From the NCBI RefSeq assembly GCF_003576645.1, contig NC_044922.1, positions 11,876,280 through 11,940,279 of the forward strand: a stretch of 64,000 nucleotides of DNA, written 5' to 3'. The notes beneath the pieces were generated by a model. The model was not told where the DNA came from and did no database searches. It worked only from the letters and a program-made list of their open reading frames with translations. Position 1 is the first letter of the stretch; each line of letters begins with the position of its first letter. Shown here piece by piece: positions 1 to 11,800 of the stretch. Both the position numbers and the translations under genes were made by a program. The DNA comes from Ipomoea triloba. Its lineage: Eukaryota > Streptophyta > Magnoliopsida > Solanales > Convolvulaceae.

Positions 1-92
<92 letters not shown>
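1..92. repeat. (TA)n microsatellite
   Basis: Uninterrupted AT/TA dinucleotide run from the first base. It directly abuts the foldback element that follows, as expected when TA-targeting elements insert into TA repeats. Confidence 0.95.
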
Positions 93-98
<6 letters not shown>

Positions 99-636
99 TA
101 CGCAAGGTTAAACTATTTTGTTTAAGGAATCCATACAGGAATTGAATCGAATAAAATATTTCATTAATTTCCGTGTATAAAAAGGAATGGAATCATATTT
201 TGTATATTTTGTCAATTTTAGCCATAAATAAGGAAGGATAAGGAAGGCTAGAATTTCTAATAAGGAATTATTATATAATATTATGTTGACCAATTTCAAA
301 ATTTTTGGACTAAAATGAGCGGGAAAGCTAGCACTTCTGTTTTAATATATATATAGATTACTTATCAGAAATTCTAGCCTTCCTTATCATTCCTTATTTA
401 TGGCTAAAATTGACAAAATATTCAAAATATGATTCCATTCCTTATTCTACACAGAAATTAATTTGAAATATTTTAGTCAATTCCATTCATGTATGGATTC
501 CTTATTTATGTACATATATTAACAAAATAGTCACACGGAAATAATAATTATTAAACAAAATTATAGTTATTATACCATGCAATTCAATTATTGTTCAAAA
601 TATTTTAATCTTGCGTATTATATATATATATATATA
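93..636. mobile_element. Foldback MITE-like element with a Helitron 5' end in its loop
   Basis: Left terminus TACGCAAGGTTAAACTATTTTG matches the reverse complement of the right terminus (near 600-622) with two mismatches, and the arms 108-262 and 365-515 are near-perfect inverted copies. Both ends sit in TA repeats, so a TA duplication cannot be seen. The ~100-bp spacer carries on the minus strand TC (357) followed by TATATA-rich DNA, AACAGAAGTG and TTTCCCGCTCA, the same terminus seen at 55610 (+) and 60351 (-), which I read as Helitron 5' ends. The superfamily of the foldback is not determined. Confidence 0.5.
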
Positions 637-639
637 TTA

Positions 640-1470
640 CTATATGATGTATATTATAGTATTCAAAAAAAATTACTATATTATGTTAATGTATGTAATT
701 AAATTTCTCTCATGATAATATTCAAAAAAAATAAAAATTCCAACAATCAAATTACTATATGATGTATATTATACTATTAAAAAAACTATTACTATATTAT
801 GTTATTGTATGTAATTAAATTCTTTTCATGATAATATTAAAAAAATGAAAATTTCAACAATCAAATTACTATATGATATATATTATAGTATTTAAAAAAA
901 TATGACTATATTATGTTAATGTACGTAACTAAATTCCTCTCATTATAATATTAAAAAAAAATTCAAACAATCAAATTACTATATGATGTATATTATAGTA
1001 TTAAAAAAATATTACTATATTATATTAATGTACGTAACTAAATTCCTCGCATGATAATATTCAAAAAAAATAAAAATTCTAACAATCAAATTACTATATT
1101 GTGTATATTATAGTGTTAAAAAAATATTACTATATTATGTTAATGTACGTAATTAAATTCCTCTCATCATAATATTCAAACAAAATAAAAATTCCAACAA
1201 TCAAATTACAATATGATGTATATTATAGTATTAAAAAAATATTACTATATTATGTTAATGTACGTAATTAAATTCCTCTCATGATAATATCCAAAAAATA
1301 AAAATTCCAACAATCAAATTACAATATGATGTATATTATAGTATTCCAAAAAAATATTACTATATTATGTTAATGTACATAATTAAATTTCTCTCATGAT
1401 AATATTCACACACAAAAAAAGTTTACAACAATCAAATTACTATATGATGTATATTATAGTATTCCAAAAT
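640..1470. repeat. AT-rich minisatellite, ~115-bp unit, about 7 copies
   Basis: The phrase ATTACTATATGATGTATATT recurs about every 108-118 bp (near 753, 866, 976, 1089, 1205, 1318, 1437), each followed by A-tracts, a TTATGTTAATGTACGTAA-like block and CTCTCATGATAATATTC. Copies differ by substitutions and A-tract length, so this is an older array than the 70-bp array at 4971. Confidence 0.85.
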
Positions 1471-1610
1471 AGATATGTTAAATTTAATTTATTCTAATAA
1501 GATAAAATTGAAATCTTCTATTCAATTTAATATTTTTGTATTATAGATATTTTTAATTTTATTTGTTTTATTTTTTGAATTTTAATTAAAATTAAAATAA
1601 TTTAATTTGA

Positions 1611-1611
<1 letters not shown>

Positions 1612-1666
<55 letters not shown>

Positions 1667-2275
1667 ATCATTGTTGCATGTCAAAAGTTCACCCAAAAAA
1701 AATTGTTGCATGTCAATTTGTTTACTTCATCTAACTTTTAAAAATAACTACAATATTATTACTACTATATATAAATTTCTTCCTACATAATGTTGATTTT
1801 CAAAGTTTAAAAATGTGAAAGGTATAATATATCATTATTATGATTTTAGCTCTCTACTAATAACAAATATAAGTATTATTGCATTAGTTTAAAAGTTTTG
1901 TAGTACAAATGCTGTGAACAAATTTTATAAAATATATATATGTATTATAATAATAACTATAATACAGACACACACACACACACATATATATATATATTGA
2001 ATCATTGTTGCATGTCAAAAGTTCACCCAAATAAAAAAATTGTTGCATGTCAATTTGTTTACTTCATCTAACTTTTAAAAATAACTACAATATTATTACT
2101 ACTATATATAAATTTCTCCCTACATAAGTGAAGTTGGTTTTCAAAGTTTAAAATGTGAAAGGTATAATATATCATTATTATGATTTTAGCTCTCTACTAA
2201 TAACAAATATAAGTATTATTGCATTAATTTAAAAGTTTTATAGTTCAAATGTTGTGAACAAATTTTATAAAATAC
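1612..2275. repeat. TA/GA and CA/TA microsatellites with a ~270-bp direct duplication
   Basis: A (TA)n(GA)n tract (about 1612-1665) precedes a block (1665-1935) that recurs at 1998-2270, offset ~333 bp, after a (CA)n(TA)n tract. The copies share the double TTGTTGCATGTCAA motif and differ at a few bases. No coding potential seen; 1470-1610 is plain AT-rich DNA. Confidence 0.8.
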
Positions 2276-2448
2276 CATAAATTATAAAAATTTACAAATC
2301 TAAAATAATAGTTATTATTTAAATATTATGAGCTCAAAACAAATTAATTTACGTTAATAACATAACTGAAGAAAAACTAACATAAAAATGAACTAATTGA
2401 ACTAACTTACATTTGCGGAGTTTGAAAAAAATATAATGTTATTGGGTA

Positions 2449-4108
2449 AATGTCTCACATTTAAATATAATTTTATTAAATTTATTGAAATTCACATATT
2501 TAAGAATGATGCATCATCTCGAGATCTATCAATTTAAAACGAAGAAGAATAAGAGATTTTTTTTTTTTAATACAAGGCTCAATCTCATGACCTCCCATAC
2601 GGGAGAGTCACTACATGTCATCTGAGCACAAAATGCATGACAAGAACAATAGGTAATAGAACTAAAGGAAAAAGAGATAATAGAACTAAAAGAAATAAAC
2701 TTTCAAATAAATTAGTTAAAAACATATCATAGATCTACAAATCTTGAACCACAAAGTCTATTGTGGACCTATTATTTAAATAATGATCTAGAGATGTTTT
2801 GATTGTGCTACATTTACGGGTTGAAAAATATTTAGAAACAAAACTAAATGGTTTCTAGACATCTATTACTATTTATGATAACAAACAAAAGCTTAAGGAA
2901 AAACTTGTGTGTGACTGTCTCATGGTCTCAATCCGTGAGACGTGTTGGATCCTTAACTAACAAGGTCAAAGATCTGACCTATTAATCAAAGATCTGACCC
3001 GTTTAACGAATTGAGACCCGTGAGACGGTCTCACACAAGTGTTACTCAAAGTTTAAAATATCACCAAAGTAGATTTTGATACAAAACTCATATATCAATG
3101 TAAAATTTTAAAATAAGAATGGTTTTTCATGCAAGGAAAAAAATTATATAATATTTATCAATATCTATATAATAAAAAAATTATTAATTTCTCTTTTTAT
3201 CAATTTTTGTAGACATATTATATTTATAGTATTTTGTACAATATAAAAATATGTATACATTTTTTTTATGGAATTGTGATTATTGCCATAATTATACACG
3301 TTAATTACTACAATGAATATTTATTAAAAATTATTTTAAATTATGTCTAAACTCATATTCTTAATTAAAAATTCAAAAATATTTAAAAATTTGTCTAAAT
3401 ATATAATATAGTTAGGTTTTTCAAAAAAAAAATATAATATAGTTAGGGACTACATTAATCTATATAGATTTAAAAATTAAATTCTTTTAATTTGTAAATG
3501 TAATTTTCTTAATTATAATTAATTTAATATAAAATATAATTAAAAATAAAATTATAAAATTAACAAAATGTGTATTCATAAATATTTAAATTTATAAAAA
3601 TGCATACATACATATACTTATGCATTATATTAATCATACAAAATAAAAATTCTATTTGTCTATAAATTTAATTATTTTAATTATAATATATCAATATAAA
3701 TTATAATTACAGAAATTATATTATAGAATTTACATATATACATATTAATAAATATTATTTGTATATACATTGTATTACACAATCACATATACAAAATTTA
3801 AATTTTACATTTTTTAAATTTCTAAGTATAATTTCTTAGTTATTAATCATATTGTTAGAATTATAATATATATGAAATAAGATTAGGAATAATTCAATTT
3901 AATAATGTAAGTTTTTCTCTATAAATTTATATAAATATGTATATGATATTAGAGATTATATTAATCATACAAAATTTTAATTTTGTATGTACGAAAATTC
4001 AACTATATTATTATATTGTGCGTTATAATATATTTGTATTTTTAAATTTTATTATTTAAATTTATAATAACAAAAATTTTTCCGTGCAGTGCACGGGTAA
4101 AACACTAG
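2449..4108 (+). mobile_element. Non-autonomous Helitron, 3' terminus at 4108
   Basis: The right end is a textbook Helitron 3' terminus: hairpin CCGTGC-AGT-GCACGG (4082-4096), nine bases, then CTAG (4105-4108) followed by T. The DNA from about 2449 is closely related, in inverted orientation, to 53453-55592, whose end carries the same hairpin and CTAG. No coding sequence. The 5' terminus is not certain; 2449 is where similarity to the second copy starts. A tRNA-like relic in reverse orientation may lie at 2563-2640 just outside. The 3' end lies 217 bp upstream of the J-protein start codon. Confidence 0.7.
2898..3045. repeat. Inverted-repeat (foldback) insert inside the Helitron
   Basis: ACTTGTGTGTGACTGTCTCA at the left pairs with TGAGACGGTCTCACACAAGT at the right; the inner parts (TCTCAATCCGTGAGACG and its partner) also pair. 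The same structure recurs at about 55113-55280 in the paralogous Helitron, so it was present before the two copies separated. Confidence 0.7.
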
Positions 4109-4325
4109 TTATTAGGTAAAGAAGGAGTGTTTTACACTTTTACTGTCAAAAAAAATGAGTGTTTAAAAAAAAAACCAATTCATATTTTTTTTTTTTTTGA
4201 AAAGAAAATCAATTCATATTTCATGATTCGACTTTGGAGAGTATCTTGGGACTGAATTTCAGCCGTACATTTGACACCTTTTTGTGAAAGCGTAAAGAGC
4301 CACACGCGCGAAATCAAGAACATGC
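4109..4325 (+). promoter_or_regulatory. Proximal promoter / 5' UTR of the J-protein gene
   Basis: Only ~217 bp separate the Helitron terminus from the start codon, so the core promoter either lies here or uses Helitron DNA. I see A- and T-tracts but no clear TATA box. Just before the start are two overlapping ATGs, ATGCATGG: the first (4322) opens a different frame running to 4507, the second (4326) opens the J-protein. This could cause leaky scanning. Confidence 0.4.
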
Positions 4326-7300
4326 ATGGATTTGGTATCGGCTCTGTCTCTGAGGCTGAGCCCGACCCAGATCTACCCTTTTACTCTTCCACTTCACAAG
4401 TCGTCGTCTCCTTTACCCGCTTTCAGAATCGGGTATGGACCCGTTTTCAACCCTCTGTTGCAGAGACCGCTGGCTCTTTCTTCTACCCCAAGTGTCTACT
4501 ACAATAAGAGAAGATTTGCCCCAGTGAAGGCCAGCCGCGGAGAGTCTCCTTACGAGGTCTTGGGGGTGTCTCCCGCCGCTACTCCCAATGAAATCAAAAG
4601 AGCTTATAGAAAACTCGCTCTTAAATATCATCCTGATGTTAATAAAGAGGTACTCTTATTTTCTTTTACATTTCTGTTACTGACATTTAATTAACAAGGC
4701 AAACTACTATGGTTTATTTAGAAAAGGAAAAAGAATTGTCTGTAAGAGGTGTGAAGTTAGGGGGATTAACTTGAATTGATTCTGATTATTAAGAATTAGC
4801 TGGCATGTTATTCAGTAAATCAGTAATTTTGGTCAATTTTGAAGTTTGGATTTGTTGTCTTCTTGTTCTATGGCAACCTTAAGAATAATTGGCTGGATGA
4901 CCATTTGAGCTGTATCTGCTTGATTGATAAACTACTCACACTGGTGGGTTAAATCTTGGGGAGTTTGGTAAATAGCGGTTGGCTGATAGCTGATAGCTAA
5001 TTAGATTGGGTTAGTGTGTTTGATTAGTTGATAGTATTGGCGGATTGGTTGGCTGATAGCTGATAGCTAATTAGATTGGGTTAGTGTGTTTGATTAGTTG
5101 ATAGTATTGGCGGATTGGTTGGCTGATAGCTGATAGCTAATTAGATTGGGTTAGTGTGTTTGATTAGTTGATAGTATTGGCGGATTGGTTGGCTGATAGC
5201 TGATAGCTAATTAGATTGGGTTAGTGTGTTTGATTAGTTGATAGTATTGGCGGATTGGTTGGCTGATAGCTGATAGCTAATTAGATTGGGTTAGTGTGTT
5301 TGATTAGTTGATAGTATTGGCGGATTGGTTGGCTGATAGCTGATAGCTAATTAGATTGGGTTAGTGTGTTTGATTAGTTGATAGTATTGGCGGATTGGTT
5401 GGCTGATAGCTGATAGCTAATTAGATTGGGTTAGTGTGTTTGATTAGTTGATAGTATTGGCGGATTGGTTGGCTGATAGCTGATAGCTAATTAGATTGGG
5501 TTAGTGTGTTTGATTAGTTGATAGTATTGGCGGATTGGTTGGCTGATAGCTGATAGCTAATTAGATTGGGTTAGTGTGTTTGATTAGTTGATAGTATTGG
5601 CGGATTGGTTGGCTGATAGCTGATAGCTAATTAGATTGGGTTAGTGTGTTTGATTAGTTGATAGTATTGGCGGATTGGTTGGCTGATAGCTGATAGCTAA
5701 TTAGATTGGGTTAGTGTGTTTGATTAGTTGATAGTATTGGCGGATTGGTTGGCTGATAGCTGATAGCTAATTAGATTGGGTTAGTGTGTTTGATTAGTTG
5801 ATAGTATTGGCGGATTGGTTGGCTGATAGCTGATAGCTAATTAGATTGGGTTAGTGTGTTTGATTAGTTGATAGTATTGGCGGATTGGTTGGCTGATAGC
5901 TGATAGCTAATTAGATTGGGTTAGTGTGTTTGATTAGTTGATAGTATTGGCGGATTGGTTGGCTGATAGCTGATAGCTAATTAGATTGGGTTAGTGTGTT
6001 TGATTAGTTGATAGTATTGGCGGATTGGTTGGCTGATAGCTGATAGCTAATTAGATTGGGTTAGTGTGTTTGATTAGTTGATAGTATTGGCGGATTGGTT
6101 GGCTGATAGCTGATAGCTAATTAGATTGGGTTAGTGTGTTTGATTAGTTGATAGTATTGGCGGATTGGTTGGCTGATAGCTGATAGCTAATTAGATTGGG
6201 TTAGTGTGTTTGATTAGTTGATAGTATTGGCGGATTGTAGAAAGATGTTTGGTAAATTAGATTATAGCTGATTATATGCAAAATTACTTTCTCAAAAAGT
6301 TAAATTGAGCAGCTTTTTGAATTTTAACCTTTCGAAGCAATAAGCTGGTACAAAAATCTAATTAACCAAACATTTATATTGGTTTTTTAACCAAGTCAAA
6401 CAACTAATAGTGGTCAAACAAGCCAAAATTGGCTGATAGGCTAATTATTTTACCAAACAGGACCCTTGCCTGGAATTATTGAAAACTTATTATGTCTCTT
6501 TGGAAGTGATTGTATATACTATATACCAAGTTGATAAGTGAATTTCCACATTATAGAAAAAAAAAAATTTCTGAGTTGTGTGAGACAGGGTGAGTTGAAA
6601 TAGATTGGTGTTCCTTTAGTTAATTGGATACCCCCTAAACAATGGCTGGCTTTGGTTGAATTCTTTGTTTCTTTAGCTTATTCCTGGTGAAAATTTCCAT
6701 GTTGTTCTAAATTTCTAATTCTTAATGCCTTGCCATTTAGCCCAATGCTCAGGAAAAATTTATGAGGATTAAGCATGCATACAACACGCTGTTGAACTCC
6801 AAATCAAGAAAGAAGTATGATTCTGGAAGCAGCACATCGAATGATTCTTATTACACAACTTGGGGAAGCCAAAGTAGAACGGCCAAAGATGAAGATTTCT
6901 ATGGATTTGGTAAAATAGCTGTTCTAATAATATTTTTTGCTAATTAAAAAGCTAACTGCACTTCTCGGTTGCACATGTAGGATTTGTATATGTTTCTTCT
7001 TCCTTGTCAAATGTCAGTACATCGCTTTTACAAAAATTCTAGTGTATTCCTAGTATCTAACAAAAAATTTTAGAAATTTCATAAACTTATGTTTAACCCC
7101 CCTTCATCCTGCAGGTAACTTTTTCAGGGATGTACAAATTACATTAGGTAGATTCTGCAGATCACAAGGACCACAGATTTTCCTAGCATAACTTTCTACT
7201 AATATTTTAGGGCACTTTTGAACCTCTCTATCTTGCAAGTTCAAGTCACATTGTGAGGCTGAAGCTTACTTATCTTGTTGCAGAGGACTTCTTTAAGGAT

Positions 7301-7871
7301 CTTCAAGAAGAATTCCGAAATTGGGAGGCGACTTCAGCTTCACAAGGGAAACCGAAGAGTTTGTGGGAGGAATTAGCGGTAAGTGAATGGAATCTTTGCA
7401 CCGTATATGACTTGAAACAAGACGAGCGATAAATGTGACCATAATCTGAGAATTATCCTACTCCCATCTTTCTCACAAGTAGTATTCTGTGCAACCAAAA
7501 AGTGCAATATATTTAATGCTACATTTCTCAAATTTTATCTTTTCTTCTACTTTCTCCCCCTGTGCTTGGGTCCCCTTTGGTGTGAGAGACAAAGTATTTA
7601 CAGAATGATATTCATCTGTGTTCAAACGGTTCTGGCTTCTACTTGACAGGAAATCGGTGAAGAATTTGTTGAGTTTTTAGAGAAGGAACTGAACATCACT
7701 GATCCAGATGCAGAAGAGGAAAAGGCTCAAAACAACAATGCATATTCTGGTGCAGAGGGAATGGGAAGTGGCACCCAGAATAAAGCAACAGATAAAAGAA
7801 ACAACATCGAAGAAAATCTCGATGATATTGAAGCAGCCCTAGCTCAGTTGAAAAAGGAATTGGGTCTTTGA
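4326..7871 (+). CDS. Plastid-type J-domain (DnaJ) co-chaperone
   Basis: Four exons, all in phase: 4326-4649, 6741-6909, 7284-7378, 7650-7871 (269 aa). Residues 1 to ~70 are rich in Ser/Leu/Arg and poor in acidic residues, like a chloroplast transit peptide. The J domain starts at SPYEVLGV (residue 74) and has the helix [16 protein letters not shown] with the diagnostic HPD at 102-104; exon 2 supplies helices III/IV ([16 protein letters not shown]). There is no Gly/Phe region or zinc finger, so it is a type III (DJC) protein; the acidic C-terminus ends in a short coil ([12 protein letters not shown]). It would recruit and stimulate a plastid Hsp70. From memory it resembles Arabidopsis At5g59610, which I could not check. 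Intron 1 (2091 bp) contains a MITE and a 70-bp minisatellite. Convergent with the sugar transporter, stops about 1 kb apart. Confidence 0.9.
4955..6470. mobile_element. hAT-like MITE in intron 1 of the J-protein gene
   Basis: The left end AGTTTGGTAAATAGCGGTTG pairs with the right end near 6440-6470 (TTTACCAAACAGGACCC). Subterminal GCTGATAGCTGATAGC motifs match a common plant hAT MITE type that starts with GTTTGGTAAA. I could not define a clean 8-bp target duplication. The body is mostly the 70-bp array; the remaining right arm (6240-6465) is ordinary MITE sequence with GGCTGATAGGC near its end. Confidence 0.5.
4971..6237 (+). repeat. 70-bp minisatellite, ~18 essentially identical copies
   Basis: The unit CGGATTGGTTGGCTGATAGC... 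recurs exactly every 70 bp from 5041 to 6231, with a slightly different first copy from about 4971. I see no substitution between internal copies. It lies wholly within intron 1 and is derived from the subterminal region of the surrounding MITE. Confidence 0.95.
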
Positions 7872-8875
7872 TGGAGACTATACGTTAATAATAGTTCAGT
7901 TCTTGGAAGGGTAATCGGAAGGTCTAGTCATGCTGCCAGAAGCTGCAGTAGTCTACACAATTTGTTGTATCATTATTCTTAACTAGCGCCCATTAAAATT
8001 TCCAGGGTCACCACATTTTCATTCCATATTGTTTATGCATAGAAGCATGTTAAATTGTTAATACAACTACTGAGAATTCAATTGTTTAGATCATCATAAG
8101 TTTACAGACAGGGCTACCCCAATTTGTAGATTGGTTGGGCAGACTTTGTTGATTTGTTGTAGATGCTTTATGTAGTTGATTAAATGGAGTTTCACTTTTA
8201 TACCAATGTGGGATGGGATGACCTCCATGACTTTGTTGTACAATTACAGACCAGAAAAACATAATGGCATTATGAAATCCTTGGAACCTAAACTCAACAG
8301 GCAAAGCTAATCTAACAAAATCACAGTAAGAACAAAGATTGTGCAGTATGAATTGCTACTCTACCACCCATATATTTCATATTTGCCTAGTATGTTTTAG
8401 TCATTGTTTAAATCCAGCAATGGACCTTCCTTACATGCCTATTTCTTTTTGCTTCTTGTTCAATATTCAGCAAATTAAATTAATTTGTATTGGGGCAATT
8501 TCAGCGAAATTGGTTAGGCTCTTGGTTTGATAACTACAAGATTTCAAATTCGGCTTTCAATGAGAATTGAACTTAAAACCTTGTAGTTAACCTCATCACT
8601 TGTCCAAGTTTTCCTCGTGATCCAAAAAAAAAAAAAAACCATATTGCTTAACATGAAGTTATGAACATATAATATGTGGACCACAACTACTATAATGTGG
8701 AGTTAGATACTCAACTTTATGCTGTAGGATTATTGGGTTAAGTTAGATACATTGGTATTTGTACAATATTTATATTACATTAGTGGAAATTTGTACGCTT
8801 AAAACCCCTGCTGTCTGAAATACTCATCTCATCCACCACACAAGGGCAGTCTGAAGTCTTCAACAAAAAGTTTTT
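7872..8875. other. Intergenic space between convergent genes
   Basis: Holds the 3' UTRs of both genes. At about 8490-8630 a stretch ending in a poly-A run includes TTCAAATTCGGC and AATTGAACTTAAAACC segments that look like an old SINE or its inverted half, but box A and box B are not clear. Nothing else recognised. Confidence 0.5.
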
Positions 8876-11800
8876 TCACTTCAAGAACTTGGATTCAATT
8901 TCTTCCAAGCTCAACCCTTTGGTCTCCGGGACAGAGGTTACCACGAACACGACAGATAGCAGAGCAATCACCCCAAACAACAGGAAAAGGTTTTCTGCGC
9001 CCAGTAATTCCTGAACCAACCCGCGAATTTCATTGTCATGTCATATCATGCAGATTGCGGTGTGAAAATACCATAGGAAAAGCGTGGGCGTGGGTTGATA
9101 CTTAAAAGCCTAACGAAGCATGTAAAACCATTACCTTTAAAGGCGAGAACGCGAAGGTTACTAAAGCATTAGAGCCAAAGTTGGTGAGGACTGCAAGGCT
9201 GATCCCTTTGCCTCTAGTGCGCAGTGGGAATATTTCTGATACCATGAGCCAACTGATAGGTCCAAAAGATATCTTCGATGCACGAGAAGAATAAAACATC
9301 AAATTACTTGATTACTACTGACAATCAATAGCGGGAATACATAAGAAAACAAAAGCTCGTGATCTGGTATAAACAGATGAAGATTATTGGAGATGCCAAA
9401 AAAAAAAAAGGTTTTTAACTGAAAACAGTGTTCTTTGCCTGGTAGATGATAATTAGAGATCATCTTATGTATGAATAATCTTAAATTCATGGAAAATTTT
9501 CATATAAGCACCCATAGATCAGAATATTACCTGGTAGCATCCTACATAGAGAAGCAAAGCACCCACCGCAACAAGAGGAAATCCATCAAGAAACTTGTAA
9601 TAAGCTGAAAGAAGAAAAAGTGATACGGCCTGTTCATAAAAAAATGAAATAAATAAATAACAGCTCAACTCAACTAAAAGCATTAACCGTAAACTAGTTG
9701 GGATAGGTTACATCCCAGAAAACAAGTCAAGACTTGAATAAATAATTATATATATATCGTCATTAGAGAGACAGACATACAATGCCACTGACGCCTCCAA
9801 TTAGTAGAGGTCTTCTTCCGAGATCATCGACCTTTAGGACAGCTATCCCTGTCATTAGTGACTGAAGGAGCATATGTTAGCGTGAATGAAACAGTAGTGT
9901 GTATACATTATGCAAGACTAGACGGGCAACCATTTGGGTCAATGATACTTCTTTCTGTTACAGAAAAGTTGAGATAAAGGGAAATTAGTGTGGAACAAGA
10001 ACATAAATTTCAGACCTAGATTTACAAGGAAACCCGAGAGAGAAAAGCAACAGCATAACGAATTTATGGACTTCCATTATCTTGTAAGCAGTGTAGAAGA
10101 ACTTCAGGAGAAAACTTACAACCTAACCCCAATCGTTATGCCACAAAGGGCCAAGAACATCTAATCCTTCATTACCTTCTTTCCAACAATACCTGAAAAT
10201 GTTTCCAGGGACACTAAGAGGTGGTTCCGGAGGTATACCTCCATAGGCTTACAACAAGACTTGAATTTATACTACTAGTCATACATCATATTAATCTAGT
10301 ACTAAGGCTACAGCAAAACCTGTGTTCATCTATCCCAACATTATTAGGATTTATTGAGTTGGACTTCAAGACATAATTCTAACATTCAAGGTCTGGACCC
10401 AAAGATGGAGTCCCAAGCAATAAATCGTATGGATGCTGCACACTAGAGATTGTTGGAAAAATACACTATTTGGGTACAATAAACACAGGGAAATACAACA
10501 ATCAAGAATCATATTACTTCAGGCGTGTATTAGATACATTTTCCTACAATTTTTTTATCACCTTGTATGACCAACCTGGCTCTCACATAAAACTTGTGAG
10601 ATACAAGAAGTAAAACAAATCACTCGGGTTGCTATGAGATGATTAATAAGGGTGAAAACGTTAGGAAATTGTCTGAGTTTCTAAACTTATACTCCTAAAA
10701 AACTCAGAAAAAAAAGGCAATAATGATGATATTAAAACCACCCAGGACAGGGAGGCTATGAGAAGTTGCAGAAAATTTAAAATTTCAGTTACCACTATTC
10801 CCATAAACAAACAATAATTTAATATTTAATATTTAAATTATTCGCAGATTAAATATCTGCAAAACTAATCAAGAATTTATTATATTAATAAATATAATAA
10901 AACTAATACAGTAAACAAGTATACAAACCTCTAATGGTTTATCAGTAGACTTGTCCGGCAGATCTTGCACGCATGAAAGGATCTGCTGATACAGCAGACC
11001 ACATGCTTGAAAGGGTCTGCATACTAGTTCGGTCCTTGGTCAAAGTTTTATTCTGATCCCAAAGATTTTCCAGGAATATCTATCGATATCCCAAAGGTCT
11101 ACCTTTTGGGAATATCTACTGATATCTCAAGATCTTTAGTTTGAGAATATTTACTGATTCCGGTAAATTTTCCCGAGAATATCAAATATTAAAACCCAAT
11201 CAATCCCAGAAGAATTTATCATTTTGATTTATGAACCAGAAAAGAGAAGATAACTTCTTCTGAATAAACAACCAGATAACCAAAATTCTTGATCAACAAG
11301 TAATAAAAATTCCTACTAAATTAAAATAATATTTTTACTCCACAACACCAAAATGTTCCTGGTAGCTATGTCTAAAACCTGAAGTACTACATTACTATAT
11401 AAATTTCCAACAGAGATCACTTGATGCAGCTTGTCTAGTGCCAGCAAGACAGCATAGTAAGTTTTGTGAATACTTGAAAAAGCTATTTTAACACATTAAT
11501 GTATTCTTCCCAATGTGGAATAAACAAGGGCTCAGGAGCATAATGTCTATAATTTGGATAGGAAACATGGTTAATTTGTGCTATTTTAACATAACAGTCT
11601 CTTCCAGATCCAGTTACTAGATGTACCTTGAAAATGCCGATAATGACTGACACCCGTGTAGCATCAGAAGCAGCAGAAAACCCAGCACTCTAGAGAAAAA
11701 TCATGCAAGAGGAAAAGAAAATGCATGAATGTTAAGCAGAACATCACAGCCACCACTGTTAAATTATCGGTTTCAAAAATTACCTGAAGAATTGGACCAG

